Assembly: GCA_036015235.1 (NCBI GenBank)
Contig: CP107926.1
Coordinates: 7,484,001-7,548,000, forward strand
Origin: Streptomyces sp. NBC_00433
GTDB taxonomy: Bacteria; Actinomycetota; Actinomycetes; Streptomycetales; Streptomycetaceae
Direction: 5' to 3'
Length of the DNA stretch: 64,000 nt
Of the stretch, positions 25,813 to 34,358 are shown piece by piece. Under the pieces are notes generated by a model. It made no database searches. It was not told where the DNA came from and saw nothing but the letters and a program-made list of their open reading frames with translations. The translations under genes and the position numbers were made by a program. Every line of letters begins with the position of its first letter. The first letter of the stretch is position 1.

Positions 25813-25887
25813 CTTTCAGCTCTGTCGGAGGGACTTCGGAGGGACTTTTTGCTGTACAAGCCTGGAAGGCTCCGACAGAGCTGAAAG
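25813..25887. repeat. 17-bp perfect inverted repeat, 41-bp loop
   Basis: CTTTCAGCTCTGTCGGA (25813-25829) and its exact complement (25871-25887) enclose a stretch with a tandem TCGGAGGGACTT repeat. It lies just upstream of the leader and is absent from the leader copy at 55.5 kb. Confidence 0.55.
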
Positions 25888-26337
25888 ACGAGAAGTCACA
25901 GGTCAGGGCCGAGGGATCAGCACGTCGATGACGTTGACCGCGAGGCCGCCGCGGGCGGTCTCCTTGTTTGACCTTCAAGGGGTTGCGGCGAACGGGGAGC
26001 AGCGGCAGTGGTCTTTGCGCGAGCGGAGGTTGCCCGTCATGCGTAGAAGCGGTCGACGGTTGGCGCTGGTGCTCTCTGGGCGAGTGGAGGCGGTCCAGCG
26101 ATTGTTCCGGGAAAGGCCCGGCGTGGCTTTGTGCGAGTGTGCGACCTTCAGTCCCCCTGACAGTCGGCTGTGCGCCGGGTGCTCGGTGGCAACCAGTAGT
26201 TGGTGACCGTCATCCTTGCGGATCGGCGGCCCTTTACCGGGATTCGGCGGCCCGTCCAAATCCGCGGTGAACAGGCACGGTTCTGGCCATCCGGGCGGAT
26301 CTGCTTGGCGCGGGTCGACGAAGTAAGGGAGCTGCTC
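25888..26337. repeat. left copy of the duplicated sdaA-end/xis/int module, non-coding part
   Basis: Within this stretch 25924-25965 encodes on the minus strand KETARGGLAVNVID, a decayed copy of the C-terminus of L-serine dehydratase (the same tail reads intact at 50350-50412). The bases that follow (26000-26337) match 50470-50818 closely. It contains no gene. I read the serine dehydratase tail as an attachment-site core of the element whose xis and int follow. Confidence 0.5.
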
Positions 26338-26529
26338 ATGCCGACGGCGCAGTTTACGGACGCCAAAGAGACGGCCGAGTACTTGAACATGTCGGTCCAG
26401 TGGGTGTATCGCGAGGCGCCGCGGGTGGGGTTGGTGCCGTACAAGTTCGGGAGGGGGATGAATGCGAAGATCCAGTTCAAGGTTTCCGAGGTACAGGCAT
26501 GGGCCAGGCAGCGGCGGACTGCCGGCTGA
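26338..26529 (+). CDS. xis: excisionase-type HTH protein
   Basis: A 63-residue protein, MPTAQFTDAKETAEYLNMSV, then QWVYREAPRVGLVPYKFGRG and KIQFKVSEVQAWARQ, typical of the MerR/excisionase winged helix (HTH_17). The ATG at 26338 has GGGAGC upstream; an open frame reaching back to 26200 lacks family-like sequence. It is convergent with the integrase gene 57 bp away, and a near-identical copy lies at 50819-51010. Likely directs excision together with the integrase. Confidence 0.8.
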   Translation: MPTAQFTDAKETAEYLNMSVQWVYREAPRVGLVPYKFGRGMNAKIQFKVSEVQAWARQRRTAG

Positions 26530-26586
26530 TCTCGTGGTGCCGACGGGCCCTCTTGCCTTGACTGGGGCAGGAGGGCCCGCCCTTGG

Positions 26587-27741
26587 TCATGCAGCCAGGC
26601 CGAGGTCCAGGATCTTGGCGGCCTTGTTGATCGAGCCGGGCATCAGGCGGCGGTAGATCCTGAAGGTGATGTCGAGGCTCCGGTGGCCCATCCACTCGGC
26701 GACGTCGGTGATGGGTATGCCGTGGGAGAGGCAGTTCGAGGCGAAGAAGTGGCGGAAGCCGTAGAGGGTCATGCCGTCAGGAACCTCTACGGCTCCGGAC
26801 TTCTTGATGCGCTGCCACTGGTTGGACAGGCAATAGTACGGATACGGCTGGCCGGAGTCGCGCGGGTGGGGCAGCAGGTACCCGTCCACGGTGCCGTGGG
26901 TGTCCGCGTACTGCTGGATGGATTTGCGGACCCTGGCGGGCAGGGGGACGTCCCGGTACTCGCCCGTCTTGCGGTGCTTGAGCCTGGCGTAGGTGTTGGT
27001 GGTCTGGTTGACCTGCTCGCGGACGCGGTAGGTGTCGTCGGCGACGATGTTGTCGATGTGGACCGCGGCTGCTTCGCCGTTGCGCAGGCCGCAGCCGCTC
27101 ATGAGCTCGGCGATCAGGCCGAAGGCGTCATCGCCTACCGTTCGCAGGCCATCGAGCTGGGCCAGGGACGGGATCACCGCACGGCTCGGGTCGTATTGCG
27201 GGGGCTGGACACCATCCAGTGGGCTGTCGTCGTAAAGGCCGAGCCGGTGGGCGTCGAGAAGGATCGCCTTGAGCTTGTCGAAGGCGTTGGACTGCGTCGC
27301 CAGACCGACGCCGCTTCGCTCCATGGACTGGATGAAGGCGTCGACGACTTTGTGGTCGAAGCTGCTCATCCGGCGGCTTGCGAACGCGGGCAGCAGGTGG
27401 TGTTTGAGGAGGGAGTCCAGGTGCCGCAGTGAGCCGTCGGCGAGGTGGCGCTGACCAGCCCGCCACTCGGCCGCGAAGTCGGCGAACTGCATGGGGCCGT
27501 ACTTGCGGATACGTTCTGCCTTGCTCCGGTTGTGGGTCTGGGACTTCTTGGCGCGGAAGATGTCGGTGAGCCGCTCGATGGCAGCGTCCTGGCTGGTGAA
27601 GCCGGATTCCTCGACCTGTTTGCCGGAGGCGTCGCGGCACCTGATCTTGTAGGTGTGGGGGCACTTCGACCAGCGCGAGGCGGGGTGCTCGCACTCCTTG
27701 AAGAATGCGCCCATTCCATGGGGCAGTGCCTTGGTGGCCAT
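26587..27741 (-). CDS. int: tyrosine recombinase (integrase), intact copy
   Basis: The 384-residue protein starts MATKALPHGMGAFFKECEHP (ATG 27741) and has an N-terminal arm/SAM-like region (FADFAAEWRAGQRHLADGSL) and the catalytic domain: Arg in SGCGLRNGEAAAVHI, the box II arginine in LYGFRHFFASNCL, His in WMGHRSLDI and the nucleophile Tyr in ITFRIYRRLMPG. It appears complete. A shortened copy with a lost start codon lies at 51068-51541. It is the natural candidate for moving the 25.9-50.4 kb segment. Confidence 0.88.
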   Translation of the reverse strand: MATKALPHGMGAFFKECEHPASRWSKCPHTYKIRCRDASGKQVEESGFTSQDAAIERLTDIFRAKKSQTHNRSKAERIRKYGPMQFADFAAEWRAGQRHLADGSLRHLDSLLKHHLLPAFASRRMSSFDHKVVDAFIQSMERSGVGLATQSNAFDKLKAILLDAHRLGLYDDSPLDGVQPPQYDPSRAVIPSLAQLDGLRTVGDDAFGLIAELMSGCGLRNGEAAAVHIDNIVADDTYRVREQVNQTTNTYARLKHRKTGEYRDVPLPARVRKSIQQYADTHGTVDGYLLPHPRDSGQPYPYYCLSNQWQRIKKSGAVEVPDGMTLYGFRHFFASNCLSHGIPITDVAEWMGHRSLDITFRIYRRLMPGSINKAAKILDLGLAA

Positions 27742-27836
27742 CCCTGTTCGACTCCTCGGCGTCCAGTGCTGACGTTTTGCTGACCGCCGAGGGTGGTTCA
27801 CCCTCCTGAGCTGGGAAGAGTCCCCAACTGTGTGGT

Positions 27837-28016
27837 ATGTGGTGGAACTTCGTCGGCCGCACGGGCGACGAGATCGCCCAGGCCCGCACCGAATGGCAGG
27901 ACGGCACCCGCTTCGGCGAAGTCCACGGCTACGCCGCCCCCCGCCCCCCGCCTCCCGGCCCCCGACCTCCCCCCGACCCCGCTCAAGCCCCGGGGACGTG
28001 TGCGCTGACCTGGTAA
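27837..28016 (+). pseudogene. pirin-family C-terminal fragment
   Basis: A 59-codon frame encodes WWNFVGRTGDEIAQARTEWQ, then GTRFGEVHGYAAPRPPPPGP, the C-terminal signature of pirins (quercetinase-like cupins). The two cupin domains are missing. This 200-bp piece is present only in the left copy of the duplicated int module; the right copy lacks it. Confidence 0.6.
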
Positions 28017-28185
28017 GTCCCGCCGGGCAGGCGACTGCCGAGACGTACCCTGACGGACGACCTCACCCTCCAACGGACATCGTGCCGTGGGTGCGCGGAC
28101 GAACCCTGCCGGCCTGATTCGTGTGCACCGACACTTCGCGTGTGAGACCGGCTGTGGCTACCTGTGCCAGAACCAATGCTGACTT
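28017..28185. repeat. outer part of the duplicated module
   Basis: CCAACGGACATCGTGC, GGGTGCGCGGACGA, TGCCGGCCTGATTCGTG and ACTTCGCGTGTGAGACCGGC recur at 51652-51735 in the same orientation. No gene is seen. Confidence 0.55.
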
Positions 28186-29848
28186 AGCCTCGGGCTTTCA
28201 TGAAGCGGGTTGTCCGATGGGTGGTCAGGCAAGCGAAAAGTGCCTCTGACCAGCAAGAACGAGGATTGTGGAGGTCCTTGTTCCTGCCACCGCCGGAGGC
28301 ACTTCCCAGGTGAAGAAGGGTATCGGGTCCTGTCCCCGCGTCCGCGTTGAGGGCGGTGGCCGGGCGGTGGTGTCCCAGGCCGGGGCCGTGCTCCTGGTCG
28401 AGACAGTCCGCAGGGCAGGGCTTGACCAGGCGATATCGGCGGCGCTGACGCCGTGGCGACGCCCGAGGGCGGTGCACGATCCTGGCAAGATCCTGCTGGA
28501 CGTGGCCCTGGCGGTCGCTATGGGCGGGGACTGCCTTGCGGATGTCGGAGCGCTGCGGGCAGAACCGGCCGTGTTCGGCCCGGTGGCCTCCGACCCGACC
28601 GTCTCCCGACTCATCGACACCCTCGCCGCGGCCGGGCCGAAGGCCCTGTCCGCGATAAGAGCCGCGCGCGCTCAAGCGCGTGAGCACGTCTGGAACGTGG
28701 CCAAGAGTGCGGCCCCGGATGCCGCAGGACAAGTGATCGTGGACCTGGACGGGGTGCTCGTGCCGGCGCACTCCGACAAGCAGGACGCCACCGCGACCTG
28801 GAAGAAGACCTTCGGCCACCACCCTTTGACGGGGTTCGTCGACCACGGCGGTGGCGGCAGCGGGGAGCCGGTGGCCGGCCTGCTGCGGCCGGGCAACGCC
28901 GGCTCCAACACCGCCGCCGACCACATCACCACGACCCGACTCGCCCTGGCCCAGCTGCCGAAGAAGTACCGGCGTGGACGCGAGACGCTGATCCGTACCG
29001 ACTCTGCAGGCGGCACCCACGAGTTCGTTGCCTGGCTCGCCCGGCGGGGCCGGTGGCTGTCCTACTCGGTAGGCATGACCGTCACCGCCGCTGTCCACCA
29101 GGCCGTCCTCAAGGTTCCGCCCGCCGCGTGGACGGTGGCCGTCGAGCCGGGCGGCGAGATCCGCGACGGAGCCTGGATCGCCGAACTCACCGGCGACTGC
29201 CTCAAGGGCTGGCCGAAGGGAGTGCGGCTGATCGTCCGCAAGGAACGCCCGCACCCCGGCGCCCAGTTGCGGATCACCGACGCCGACGGTTTGCGCGTCA
29301 CTTGCTTCGCCACCAACACGGCGGACGCTCCGATGGCCGCACTCGAGCTGCGGCACCGCCGGCGAGCCCGAGCCGAGGACCGCATCCGGGCCGCCCGTGC
29401 CACCGGCCTGCGCAACCTGCCCCTGCATGACACCGCACAGAACAGGATCCGGCTGGAGATCGTCCAGATAGCCCTCGACCTCCTGGCATGGATGCCCATG
29501 CTCGCTCTGACCGGCGAAATCCGCAGGTGGGAGCCGCGCCGACTCCGGCTCCGCCTGTTCTCTGCCGCCGCCCAGCTCGTCATGACCGCCCGCCGCCAGC
29601 ACCTGAGATTCGCCCGCCATTGGCCCTGGACCGACGTGATCACCGACGCCCTGGCACGGCTCGAAACTCTCCCGAACCCCGGCTGACCAGCCCGTTCCCG
29701 TCCCTGCGAGCAGCAACATGCCGACCGGAGCCGTGGAACCCGGCGCCCACCCGACGCGACAGCCGGGCCATCAACCTGACCACCACCAGCCCAACAACCG
29801 AAACGGCCCGCCAAAGAAGCCGACGAACCGTCACGAAAGATCGAGGCT
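28186..29848 (+). mobile_element. IS1380-family insertion sequence
   Basis: Terminal inverted repeats AGCCTCGGGCTTTCATGA (28186-28203) and, read inward from the right end at 29848, AGCCTCGATCTTTCGTGA bound a single open transposase gene. The element interrupts the junction between the int module and the polyketide cluster. Confidence 0.75.
28310..29686 (+). CDS. IS1380-family transposase
   Basis: From GTG at 28310 (GGAGG upstream; a longer frame begins at 28268) the 458-residue protein shows LDVALAVAMGGDCLADVGAL, then the DDE core VIVDLDGVLVPAHSDKQ (first Asp), LIRTDSAGGTHEFVAWLA (second Asp) and the C-terminal RIRLEIVQIALDLLAWMPML that carries the final glutamate region. Length and order fit a complete IS1380 enzyme. 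Confidence 0.85.
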   Translation: MKKGIGSCPRVRVEGGGRAVVSQAGAVLLVETVRRAGLDQAISAALTPWRRPRAVHDPGKILLDVALAVAMGGDCLADVGALRAEPAVFGPVASDPTVSRLIDTLAAAGPKALSAIRAARAQAREHVWNVAKSAAPDAAGQVIVDLDGVLVPAHSDKQDATATWKKTFGHHPLTGFVDHGGGGSGEPVAGLLRPGNAGSNTAADHITTTRLALAQLPKKYRRGRETLIRTDSAGGTHEFVAWLARRGRWLSYSVGMTVTAAVHQAVLKVPPAAWTVAVEPGGEIRDGAWIAELTGDCLKGWPKGVRLIVRKERPHPGAQLRITDADGLRVTCFATNTADAPMAALELRHRRRARAEDRIRAARATGLRNLPLHDTAQNRIRLEIVQIALDLLAWMPMLALTGEIRRWEPRRLRLRLFSAAAQLVMTARRQHLRFARHWPWTDVITDALARLETLPNPG

Positions 29849-30022
29849 AACCAGTTGAAAAATCACGTTGATTCACACTGACAACACCTCCAGGACCGCC
29901 CTGACCAGCAGGCTGGCCGCATCGGCGATACCGACAGCCAGCCGCCGGAAGCCGAGGACGTGATTCCAGTCCGTGATGTCAGCCTGTGATATCGTCGGCT
30001 ACTCGGAAAACATGGGGGAGAC

Positions 30023-30151
30023 ATGGAAATAAACCGCAGGCCGGACATTGACTCCGCAATATGGAATTCGGAAGTCCGTTTACCCGGGCGTCCGGGCCAG
30101 TGCGGCTTTCCGGGCGCTCGCCAGTCCTCCTCAATGGCCTGCGGAGATTGA
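30023..30151 (+). CDS. small TTA-containing ORF before the LuxR regulator
   Basis: An ATG preceded by GGGGGAG opens 42 codons (MEINRRPDIDSAIWNSEVRL...) that end with TGA at 30149-30151, immediately followed by the regulator's GTG at 30152. Codon 20 is TTA (30080-30082), the bldA-dependent leucine codon. The head-to-tail contact suggests translational coupling. It could be a leader peptide or simply untranslated; the good ribosome site argues for translation. Confidence 0.45.
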   Translation: MEINRRPDIDSAIWNSEVRLPGRPGQCGFPGARQSSSMACGD

Positions 30152-30841
30152 GTGACCCGGGGATCTGTACGGATCGTCGTGGTCGACGACCACCGCCTCC
30201 CACGCGAAGCGCTCTGTCACGTCCTGGACTCCGAGCCGGACCTGGAGGCCCACGGCGTGGACTCCGGGGCGTCCGCGGTGCGGGCGGTCCGCGAGTGCCG
30301 GCCGGACGTCGTCCTGCTCGACATCGAGATCTCCGGCACGGACGCGGCCGTGACCGTGCGGGACTTGCTGGCCTGCGGCCGACCTGTGGGCATCGTCGTG
30401 CTGCACGCGCGGCGCGACCTGGTGCTGATGCAGCAGTTGCTCGATCTGGGCGTGCGGGCCTACCTGCACAAGAGCGTCAGCCAGGGCCTGCTGCTGTCGA
30501 CCATCCGGGACGTTGCTGGGACCAAGGAGGAGACGGCCACCATCACCGTGCTGCCGGGCAGTGCGCGGGGGGATGCCGAGGCGCCCCGGCTGCCGCCGCC
30601 CGCCCCGGAGGCATGCGCCGCCCACCTTCTGTCGGCACGGGAAGTGGAGGTGCTGACCCTGGTGGCCGATGCACTGACGAACCGTCAGGTCGCAGCCAGG
30701 TTGGACATCACCGAGGCCACAGTCAAACGCCACCTGCGCAACGTCTTCAACAAACTGGGCGCCACCTCACGCATCGACGCGGTCAACAAGGCAGTCGACG
30801 CTCTGGCCGGCTGGCCCGCGACAGCGCGCGAGGGCCGGTAA
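30152..30841 (+). CDS. NarL/LuxR-family response regulator
   Basis: The 229-residue protein has a receiver domain (about 7-120: IRIVVVDDH-type start VRIVVVDDHRLPREALC, phospho-acceptor Asp in DVVLLDIEIS, conserved Lys in AYLHKSVSQG) and a C-terminal LuxR HTH (LSAREVEVLTLVADALTNRQ, then ATVKRHLRNVFNKLG). No sensor kinase is adjacent, so it may be an orphan. It is the first regulator of the polyketide cluster. Confidence 0.88.
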   Translation: MTRGSVRIVVVDDHRLPREALCHVLDSEPDLEAHGVDSGASAVRAVRECRPDVVLLDIEISGTDAAVTVRDLLACGRPVGIVVLHARRDLVLMQQLLDLGVRAYLHKSVSQGLLLSTIRDVAGTKEETATITVLPGSARGDAEAPRLPPPAPEACAAHLLSAREVEVLTLVADALTNRQVAARLDITEATVKRHLRNVFNKLGATSRIDAVNKAVDALAGWPATAREGR

Positions 30842-30842
30842 G

Positions 30843-30914
30843 CCGCCCGCGGGTATCCGGGAGATGCCCCCAAAGGGGCCGCCCGCGGGTATCCGGGCGA
30901 TGCCTCCAAAGGGG
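30843..30914 (+). repeat. 36-bp tandem repeat, two copies
   Basis: Two head-to-tail 36-bp units (each with CCGCCCGCGGGTATCCGGG and CCAAAGGGG), two mismatches, directly after the LuxR stop. CCCCNAAAGGGG can pair within each unit, so a weak terminator or attenuator is possible. Confidence 0.6.
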
Positions 30915-31111
30915 CACCATCGCCCCTCGACGGCGGGCAGGAGACGCACCACCCGCCATTCCGCGACCAGAAGCGGACACATCGCCCGCATTCCGCCTAC
31001 GGAGTGAATGTTCCCGACAGGTGCACCGTTCGGCAACAAGGATTTAACAATCTGCGGACCCTTGGGTATCCAAAGGAGTACTCTCCCTGCTCCTTTGGAT
31101 TTGCGCGGCGC

Positions 31112-31140
31112 TCGAGAAGCGCTCAAGCAGACCTTGAGCG
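31112..31140 (+). promoter_or_regulatory. SARP-type heptamers before the SARP gene
   Basis: TCGAGAA (31112), TCAAGCA (31123) and TTGAGCG (31134) follow each other at exactly 11 bp, the spacing of SARP binding sites. They lie 120-150 bp upstream of the SARP start and suggest autoregulation. Confidence 0.5.
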
Positions 31141-31258
31141 GCTCTGGCGCAGGGGCCGATAAAAAGGCATTGTGGCCTCGGCGGGCTCGGAAAATCGTTG
31201 AAAGCGAATCGAGACCGCGTCGAGGAGAACGTTACAACTTTGACCGGGGGAACAGATC

Positions 31259-32044
31259 GTGGTCACGTTCAATGTGCTCGGGCAGTTAGAGGCCATCCAA
31301 GCTGGGCGCGACTTCGCGCCCACCGCGCCGCGGGTGAAGGCGGTACTGGCGCTACTGGCGCTCAACGCGAACCGGGTGGTCAGCACTGACACCCTGTTCG
31401 CGGAACTGTGGGGCGACCGGCCGCCGCGCAGCGCGGCCACCACCCTGCAGACCTACGTTTACCAGTTGCGCCGCATCCTGGACGCGATCCCGCAGGGCGA
31501 GCAGTGCTGCGGCATCGTCACCCGGGCTCCCGGCTATGTGCTGTGCGTCCCCGACGGGCGGATCGACGCCGACCGCTTCGTCGCCCTCGCCGACCAGGGC
31601 CGCGCCCTGTGGCGGCAGGAGCGCGTCGAGGAGGCCGCCGAGCGGCTTCGGCAGGCGCTCGGCCTGTGGCGCGGCCGTGCCCTGGCCGACATCAACCCGG
31701 GGCCGGAGCTGACCATCCACAGGGCGCACCTGTGCGAGCTGCGCCTGCGCGTCCTGGAACTGCGGATCCAGGCCGACGCCCGGCTCGGCCAGCACCACGA
31801 ACTCATCCCCGAACTGCGCTCGCTGGTCGCCGAGCACCGGCTCAACGAGCGGCTGCACGCCCAGCTGATCGACTCGCTGCGCCAGGCGGGCTTCCGCGCC
31901 GAAGCCCTGCAGGCCTATCAGAACCTGCGCCGAGTGCTGAGAACCGAGCTCGGCCTGGAGCCCGCTCAAGAGGTGCAGCGCCTGCAGGCCGAGGTGCTGG
32001 GCGGGGTCCGCAGCGGCTCGCTGACCGCCCTGCGCACCGGCTGA
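31259..32044 (+). CDS. SARP-family pathway activator
   Basis: The 261-residue protein has an OmpR-like winged HTH (MVTFNVLGQLEAIQAGRDFA, then RVVSTDTLFAELWGDRPPRS, TLQTYVYQLRRIL) and a bacterial transcriptional activation domain (DADRFVALADQGRALWRQER to LGLEPAQEVQRLQAEVLGG). It is the size of ActII-ORF4-type activators. Codon 10 is TTA (31286-31288), making translation dependent on the bldA leucyl tRNA. Start GTG 31259. Heptamers at 11-bp spacing occur upstream of it and of two cluster operons, so it is the likely main switch. Confidence 0.9.
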   Translation: MVTFNVLGQLEAIQAGRDFAPTAPRVKAVLALLALNANRVVSTDTLFAELWGDRPPRSAATTLQTYVYQLRRILDAIPQGEQCCGIVTRAPGYVLCVPDGRIDADRFVALADQGRALWRQERVEEAAERLRQALGLWRGRALADINPGPELTIHRAHLCELRLRVLELRIQADARLGQHHELIPELRSLVAEHRLNERLHAQLIDSLRQAGFRAEALQAYQNLRRVLRTELGLEPAQEVQRLQAEVLGGVRSGSLTALRTG

Positions 32045-32135
32045 CTTCCCGTCATCCGGCCGACCGGCCCGGGGCCGGCGCACTGCCCCACCCCGGGCCG
32101 GTCTGCGGCTGCCCGCGGACCGGCCCGGGTCGGAG

Positions 32136-32354
32136 TCGGTCACCGCCTTCCCTGTGCTGGCCCGGATCCTCTCCGACCGCGGGCTCGTCGATACCCGATG
32201 GGGTGCCGTGAACCTGGCGATGGCCGGCGTCGGCGACGTGACCGCCTGGTGCCCGCTGGGCGGGATGGCCGCCCAGGTGCGCAACGACTCGCCGCTGAAC
32301 GCCGGCCTGTCGCTCGGGGTCATCGGCTCCCGCTGTTCGCAGTGCCGGTGGTGA
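32136..32354 (+). pseudogene. relic of a cation/proton antiporter
   Basis: The frame encodes SVTAFPVLARILSDRGLVDT, then AVNLAMAGVGDVTAWCPLG, the conserved TM5-6 stretch of CPA2 Na+/H+ antiporters (FPVLARIL...DD.xAW). The rest of the gene is missing on both sides. Such antiporters are frequent in aromatic polyketide clusters, so the cluster probably once had one. Confidence 0.55.
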
Positions 32355-32405
32355 CAACCCCGGTGACCACGGTGTCCACCGGCCGGCTCCTGCGCCTGCT
32401 GCGGC

Positions 32406-32454
32406 TCGACCGCCTCTCGAATGCCTCTGGAGGCGGCTTGCCGCCGATCGAATC
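32406..32454 (+). promoter_or_regulatory. SARP-type heptamers before the carboxylase operon
   Basis: TCGACCG (32406) and TCGAATG (32417) are 11 bp apart; a further TCGAATC lies at 32448, off register. They sit about 100 bp upstream of the carboxylase beta-subunit start and are candidate activator sites for the long plus-strand operon. Confidence 0.45.
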
Positions 32455-32513
32455 CCCCGCCCAGACTCGGAAAACGGCCGAGGCACGTCAGCAACAGAAA
32501 CGGGGAGGGATCG

Positions 32514-34094
32514 ATGGGTGATCGCGACACAGCAATTCCGGCAAGTGCGATGCGGCAACGCGTCGACGAATTGCGCGACTTGAAACAATCCGTCCTGGAC
32601 GGCCCGAATCCGGCGGCCACCGAGCGCCAGCACGCCAAAGGAAAGCTGACCGCTCGTGAACGAGTCGCCCTGCTGCTCGACAAGGACTCGTTCCAGGAGG
32701 TGGAACCGCTTCGCCGGCACCGGGCCAGCGGATTCGGGCTGGAGAGCAACCGTCCGCACACGGACGGTGTGGTCACGGGGTGGGGGACGGTCGAGGGCCG
32801 TACGGTGTTCGTGTACGCCCACGACTTCCGGCTGTTCGGCGGCGCGCTGGGCGAGGCGCACGCCCAGAAGATCCACAAGATCATGGATCTGGCCATCGCC
32901 GCGGGCGCGCCGCTGGTGTCGCTGAACGACGGCGCGGGCGCCCGGATCCAGGAGGGCGTTTCGGCGCTGGCCGGCTACGGCGGGATCTTCCAGCGCAACA
33001 CCCGCGCCTCCGGGGTGATCCCGCAGATCTCGGTGATGCTCGGCCCGTGCGCGGGCGGCGCGGCGTACTCGCCCGCGCTGACCGACTTCGTGTTCATGGT
33101 CCGCGAGACCTCACAGATGTTCATCACCGGCCCGGACGTCGTGCAGGCCGTCACCGGCGAGAAGATCACCCAGAACGGCCTCGGCGGCGCCGACGTGCAT
33201 GCCGAGTTGTCCGGGGTGGCGCACTTCGTCTACGACGACGAGCAGTCCTGCCTGGAGGAGGTGCGCTACCTGCTGTCGCTGCTGCCGCAGAACAACCGGG
33301 AGCAGCCGCCCTCCGTGGCAGCCGAGGACCCGGTCGACCGGCGCGGCGAGTCGCTGTACGAACTGGTGCCCGCCGACGGCAACCGTCCGTACGATATGCG
33401 GGCGGTGATCGAGGAGCTGGTCGACGACGGCGTGTACCTGGAGGTGCACGAGCGCTGGGCGGCCAACGTGATCTGCGCCCTGACGCGGCTCGGCGGGCGG
33501 GTGGTCGGCATCGTCGCCAACCAGCCGCGCTCACTGGCCGGGGTGCTGGACATTGACAGCTCGCAGAAGGCCGCCGGTTTCGTGCAGACCTGCGACTCCT
33601 TCAACGTTCCGATCGTCACCCTGGTCGACGTCCCAGGCTTCCTGCCGGGCGTCGCCCAGGAGCACGACGGCATCATCCGGCACGGCGCCAAGCTGCTGTA
33701 CGCCTACTGCAACGCAACCGTCCCGCGGATCTCGGTGGTGCTGCGCAAGGCGTACGGCGGCGCCTACATCGTGCTGGACTCGCGGTCGATCGGCGCAGAC
33801 CTGGCGCTGGCCTGGCCGACCAACGAGATCGCGGTGATGGGGGCCGACGGGGCCGCCAACGTCATCTTCCGCCGGGAGATCGCCGCCGCCGAGGACGGGG
33901 AGGCGGTGCGCAAGGCGCGCACCGAGGAGTACCGGACCGAGCTCATGCACCCGTACTACGCGGCTGAGCGCGGCCTGGTGGACGACGTCGTCGACCCGGC
34001 CGAGACCCGCGCGGTGCTGATCCGCAGCCTGGACATGCTCGCCGCCAAGCACGCCGACCTGCCGATGCGCAAGCACGGCAACCCGCCACAGTGA
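32514..34094 (+). CDS. acyl-CoA carboxylase beta subunit
   Basis: The 526-residue protein (ATG 32514 after GGGAGGG) is a carboxyltransferase subunit of the PccB/AccB type: AKGKLTARERVALLLDKDSF, SLNDGAGARIQEGVSALAGY, the oxyanion-hole GPCAGGAAYSPALTDFVFMV and, in the second half, LVDVPGFLPGVAQEHDGIIR with KAYGGAYIVLDSRSIGADLA. It carboxylates acetyl- or propionyl-CoA to malonyl or methylmalonyl units, using a biotinylated alpha subunit encoded elsewhere. It overlaps the epsilon subunit gene by 4 nt. In this setting it should supply polyketide extender units. Confidence 0.92.
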   Translation: MGDRDTAIPASAMRQRVDELRDLKQSVLDGPNPAATERQHAKGKLTARERVALLLDKDSFQEVEPLRRHRASGFGLESNRPHTDGVVTGWGTVEGRTVFVYAHDFRLFGGALGEAHAQKIHKIMDLAIAAGAPLVSLNDGAGARIQEGVSALAGYGGIFQRNTRASGVIPQISVMLGPCAGGAAYSPALTDFVFMVRETSQMFITGPDVVQAVTGEKITQNGLGGADVHAELSGVAHFVYDDEQSCLEEVRYLLSLLPQNNREQPPSVAAEDPVDRRGESLYELVPADGNRPYDMRAVIEELVDDGVYLEVHERWAANVICALTRLGGRVVGIVANQPRSLAGVLDIDSSQKAAGFVQTCDSFNVPIVTLVDVPGFLPGVAQEHDGIIRHGAKLLYAYCNATVPRISVVLRKAYGGAYIVLDSRSIGADLALAWPTNEIAVMGADGAANVIFRREIAAAEDGEAVRKARTEEYRTELMHPYYAAERGLVDDVVDPAETRAVLIRSLDMLAAKHADLPMRKHGNPPQ

Positions 34095-34309
34095 GCGGCC
34101 CCGCCGCCGACGAGCGGGCGCTGCTGCGAATCGAACGCGGGCGCCCGACTCCAGAGGAGACGGCAGCGGTGACCGCAGTGCTGCTCGCAGTGGCGGCCCG
34201 CAGTGCCGCGGAGCAGCCCGGGAGGCCGTCGCCCGCAGCCGCCCGCTGGTACCGCTGGGAGCGCACCGCCGCGTTCCGGCCCGGGCACAGCTGGCATCTG
34301 GTCCGATGA
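34091..34309 (+). CDS. acyl-CoA carboxylase epsilon subunit
   Basis: A 72-residue protein, LRIERGRPTPEETAAVTAVL near the N-terminus and a final WYRWERTAAFRPGHSWHLVR, the usual signature (W.R..R...pg.W). Epsilon subunits stabilise actinobacterial acyl-CoA carboxylase complexes. The GTG start overlaps the beta-subunit stop (GTGA), so the two are translationally coupled. Confidence 0.85.
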   Translation: MSGPAADERALLRIERGRPTPEETAAVTAVLLAVAARSAAEQPGRPSPAAARWYRWERTAAFRPGHSWHLVR

Positions 34310-34358
34310 TCAGGGCCGCTTCGAGCGGCCGTCGAGCGCCTGGGATGAGAGTGACGGC

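Noticed and set aside
25700..26206. Plus-strand frame of 168 codons over the CRISPR leader and module start
   Set aside because: It overlaps the conserved leader and a minus-strand serine dehydratase tail and has no recognisable family; the matching region at 55.6 kb does not keep the frame.
28184..29719. Long minus-strand open frame (511 codons) opposite the IS1380 transposase
   Set aside because: It is antisense to a clear transposase with DDE motifs and has no family-like sequence; high GC leaves such shadow frames open.
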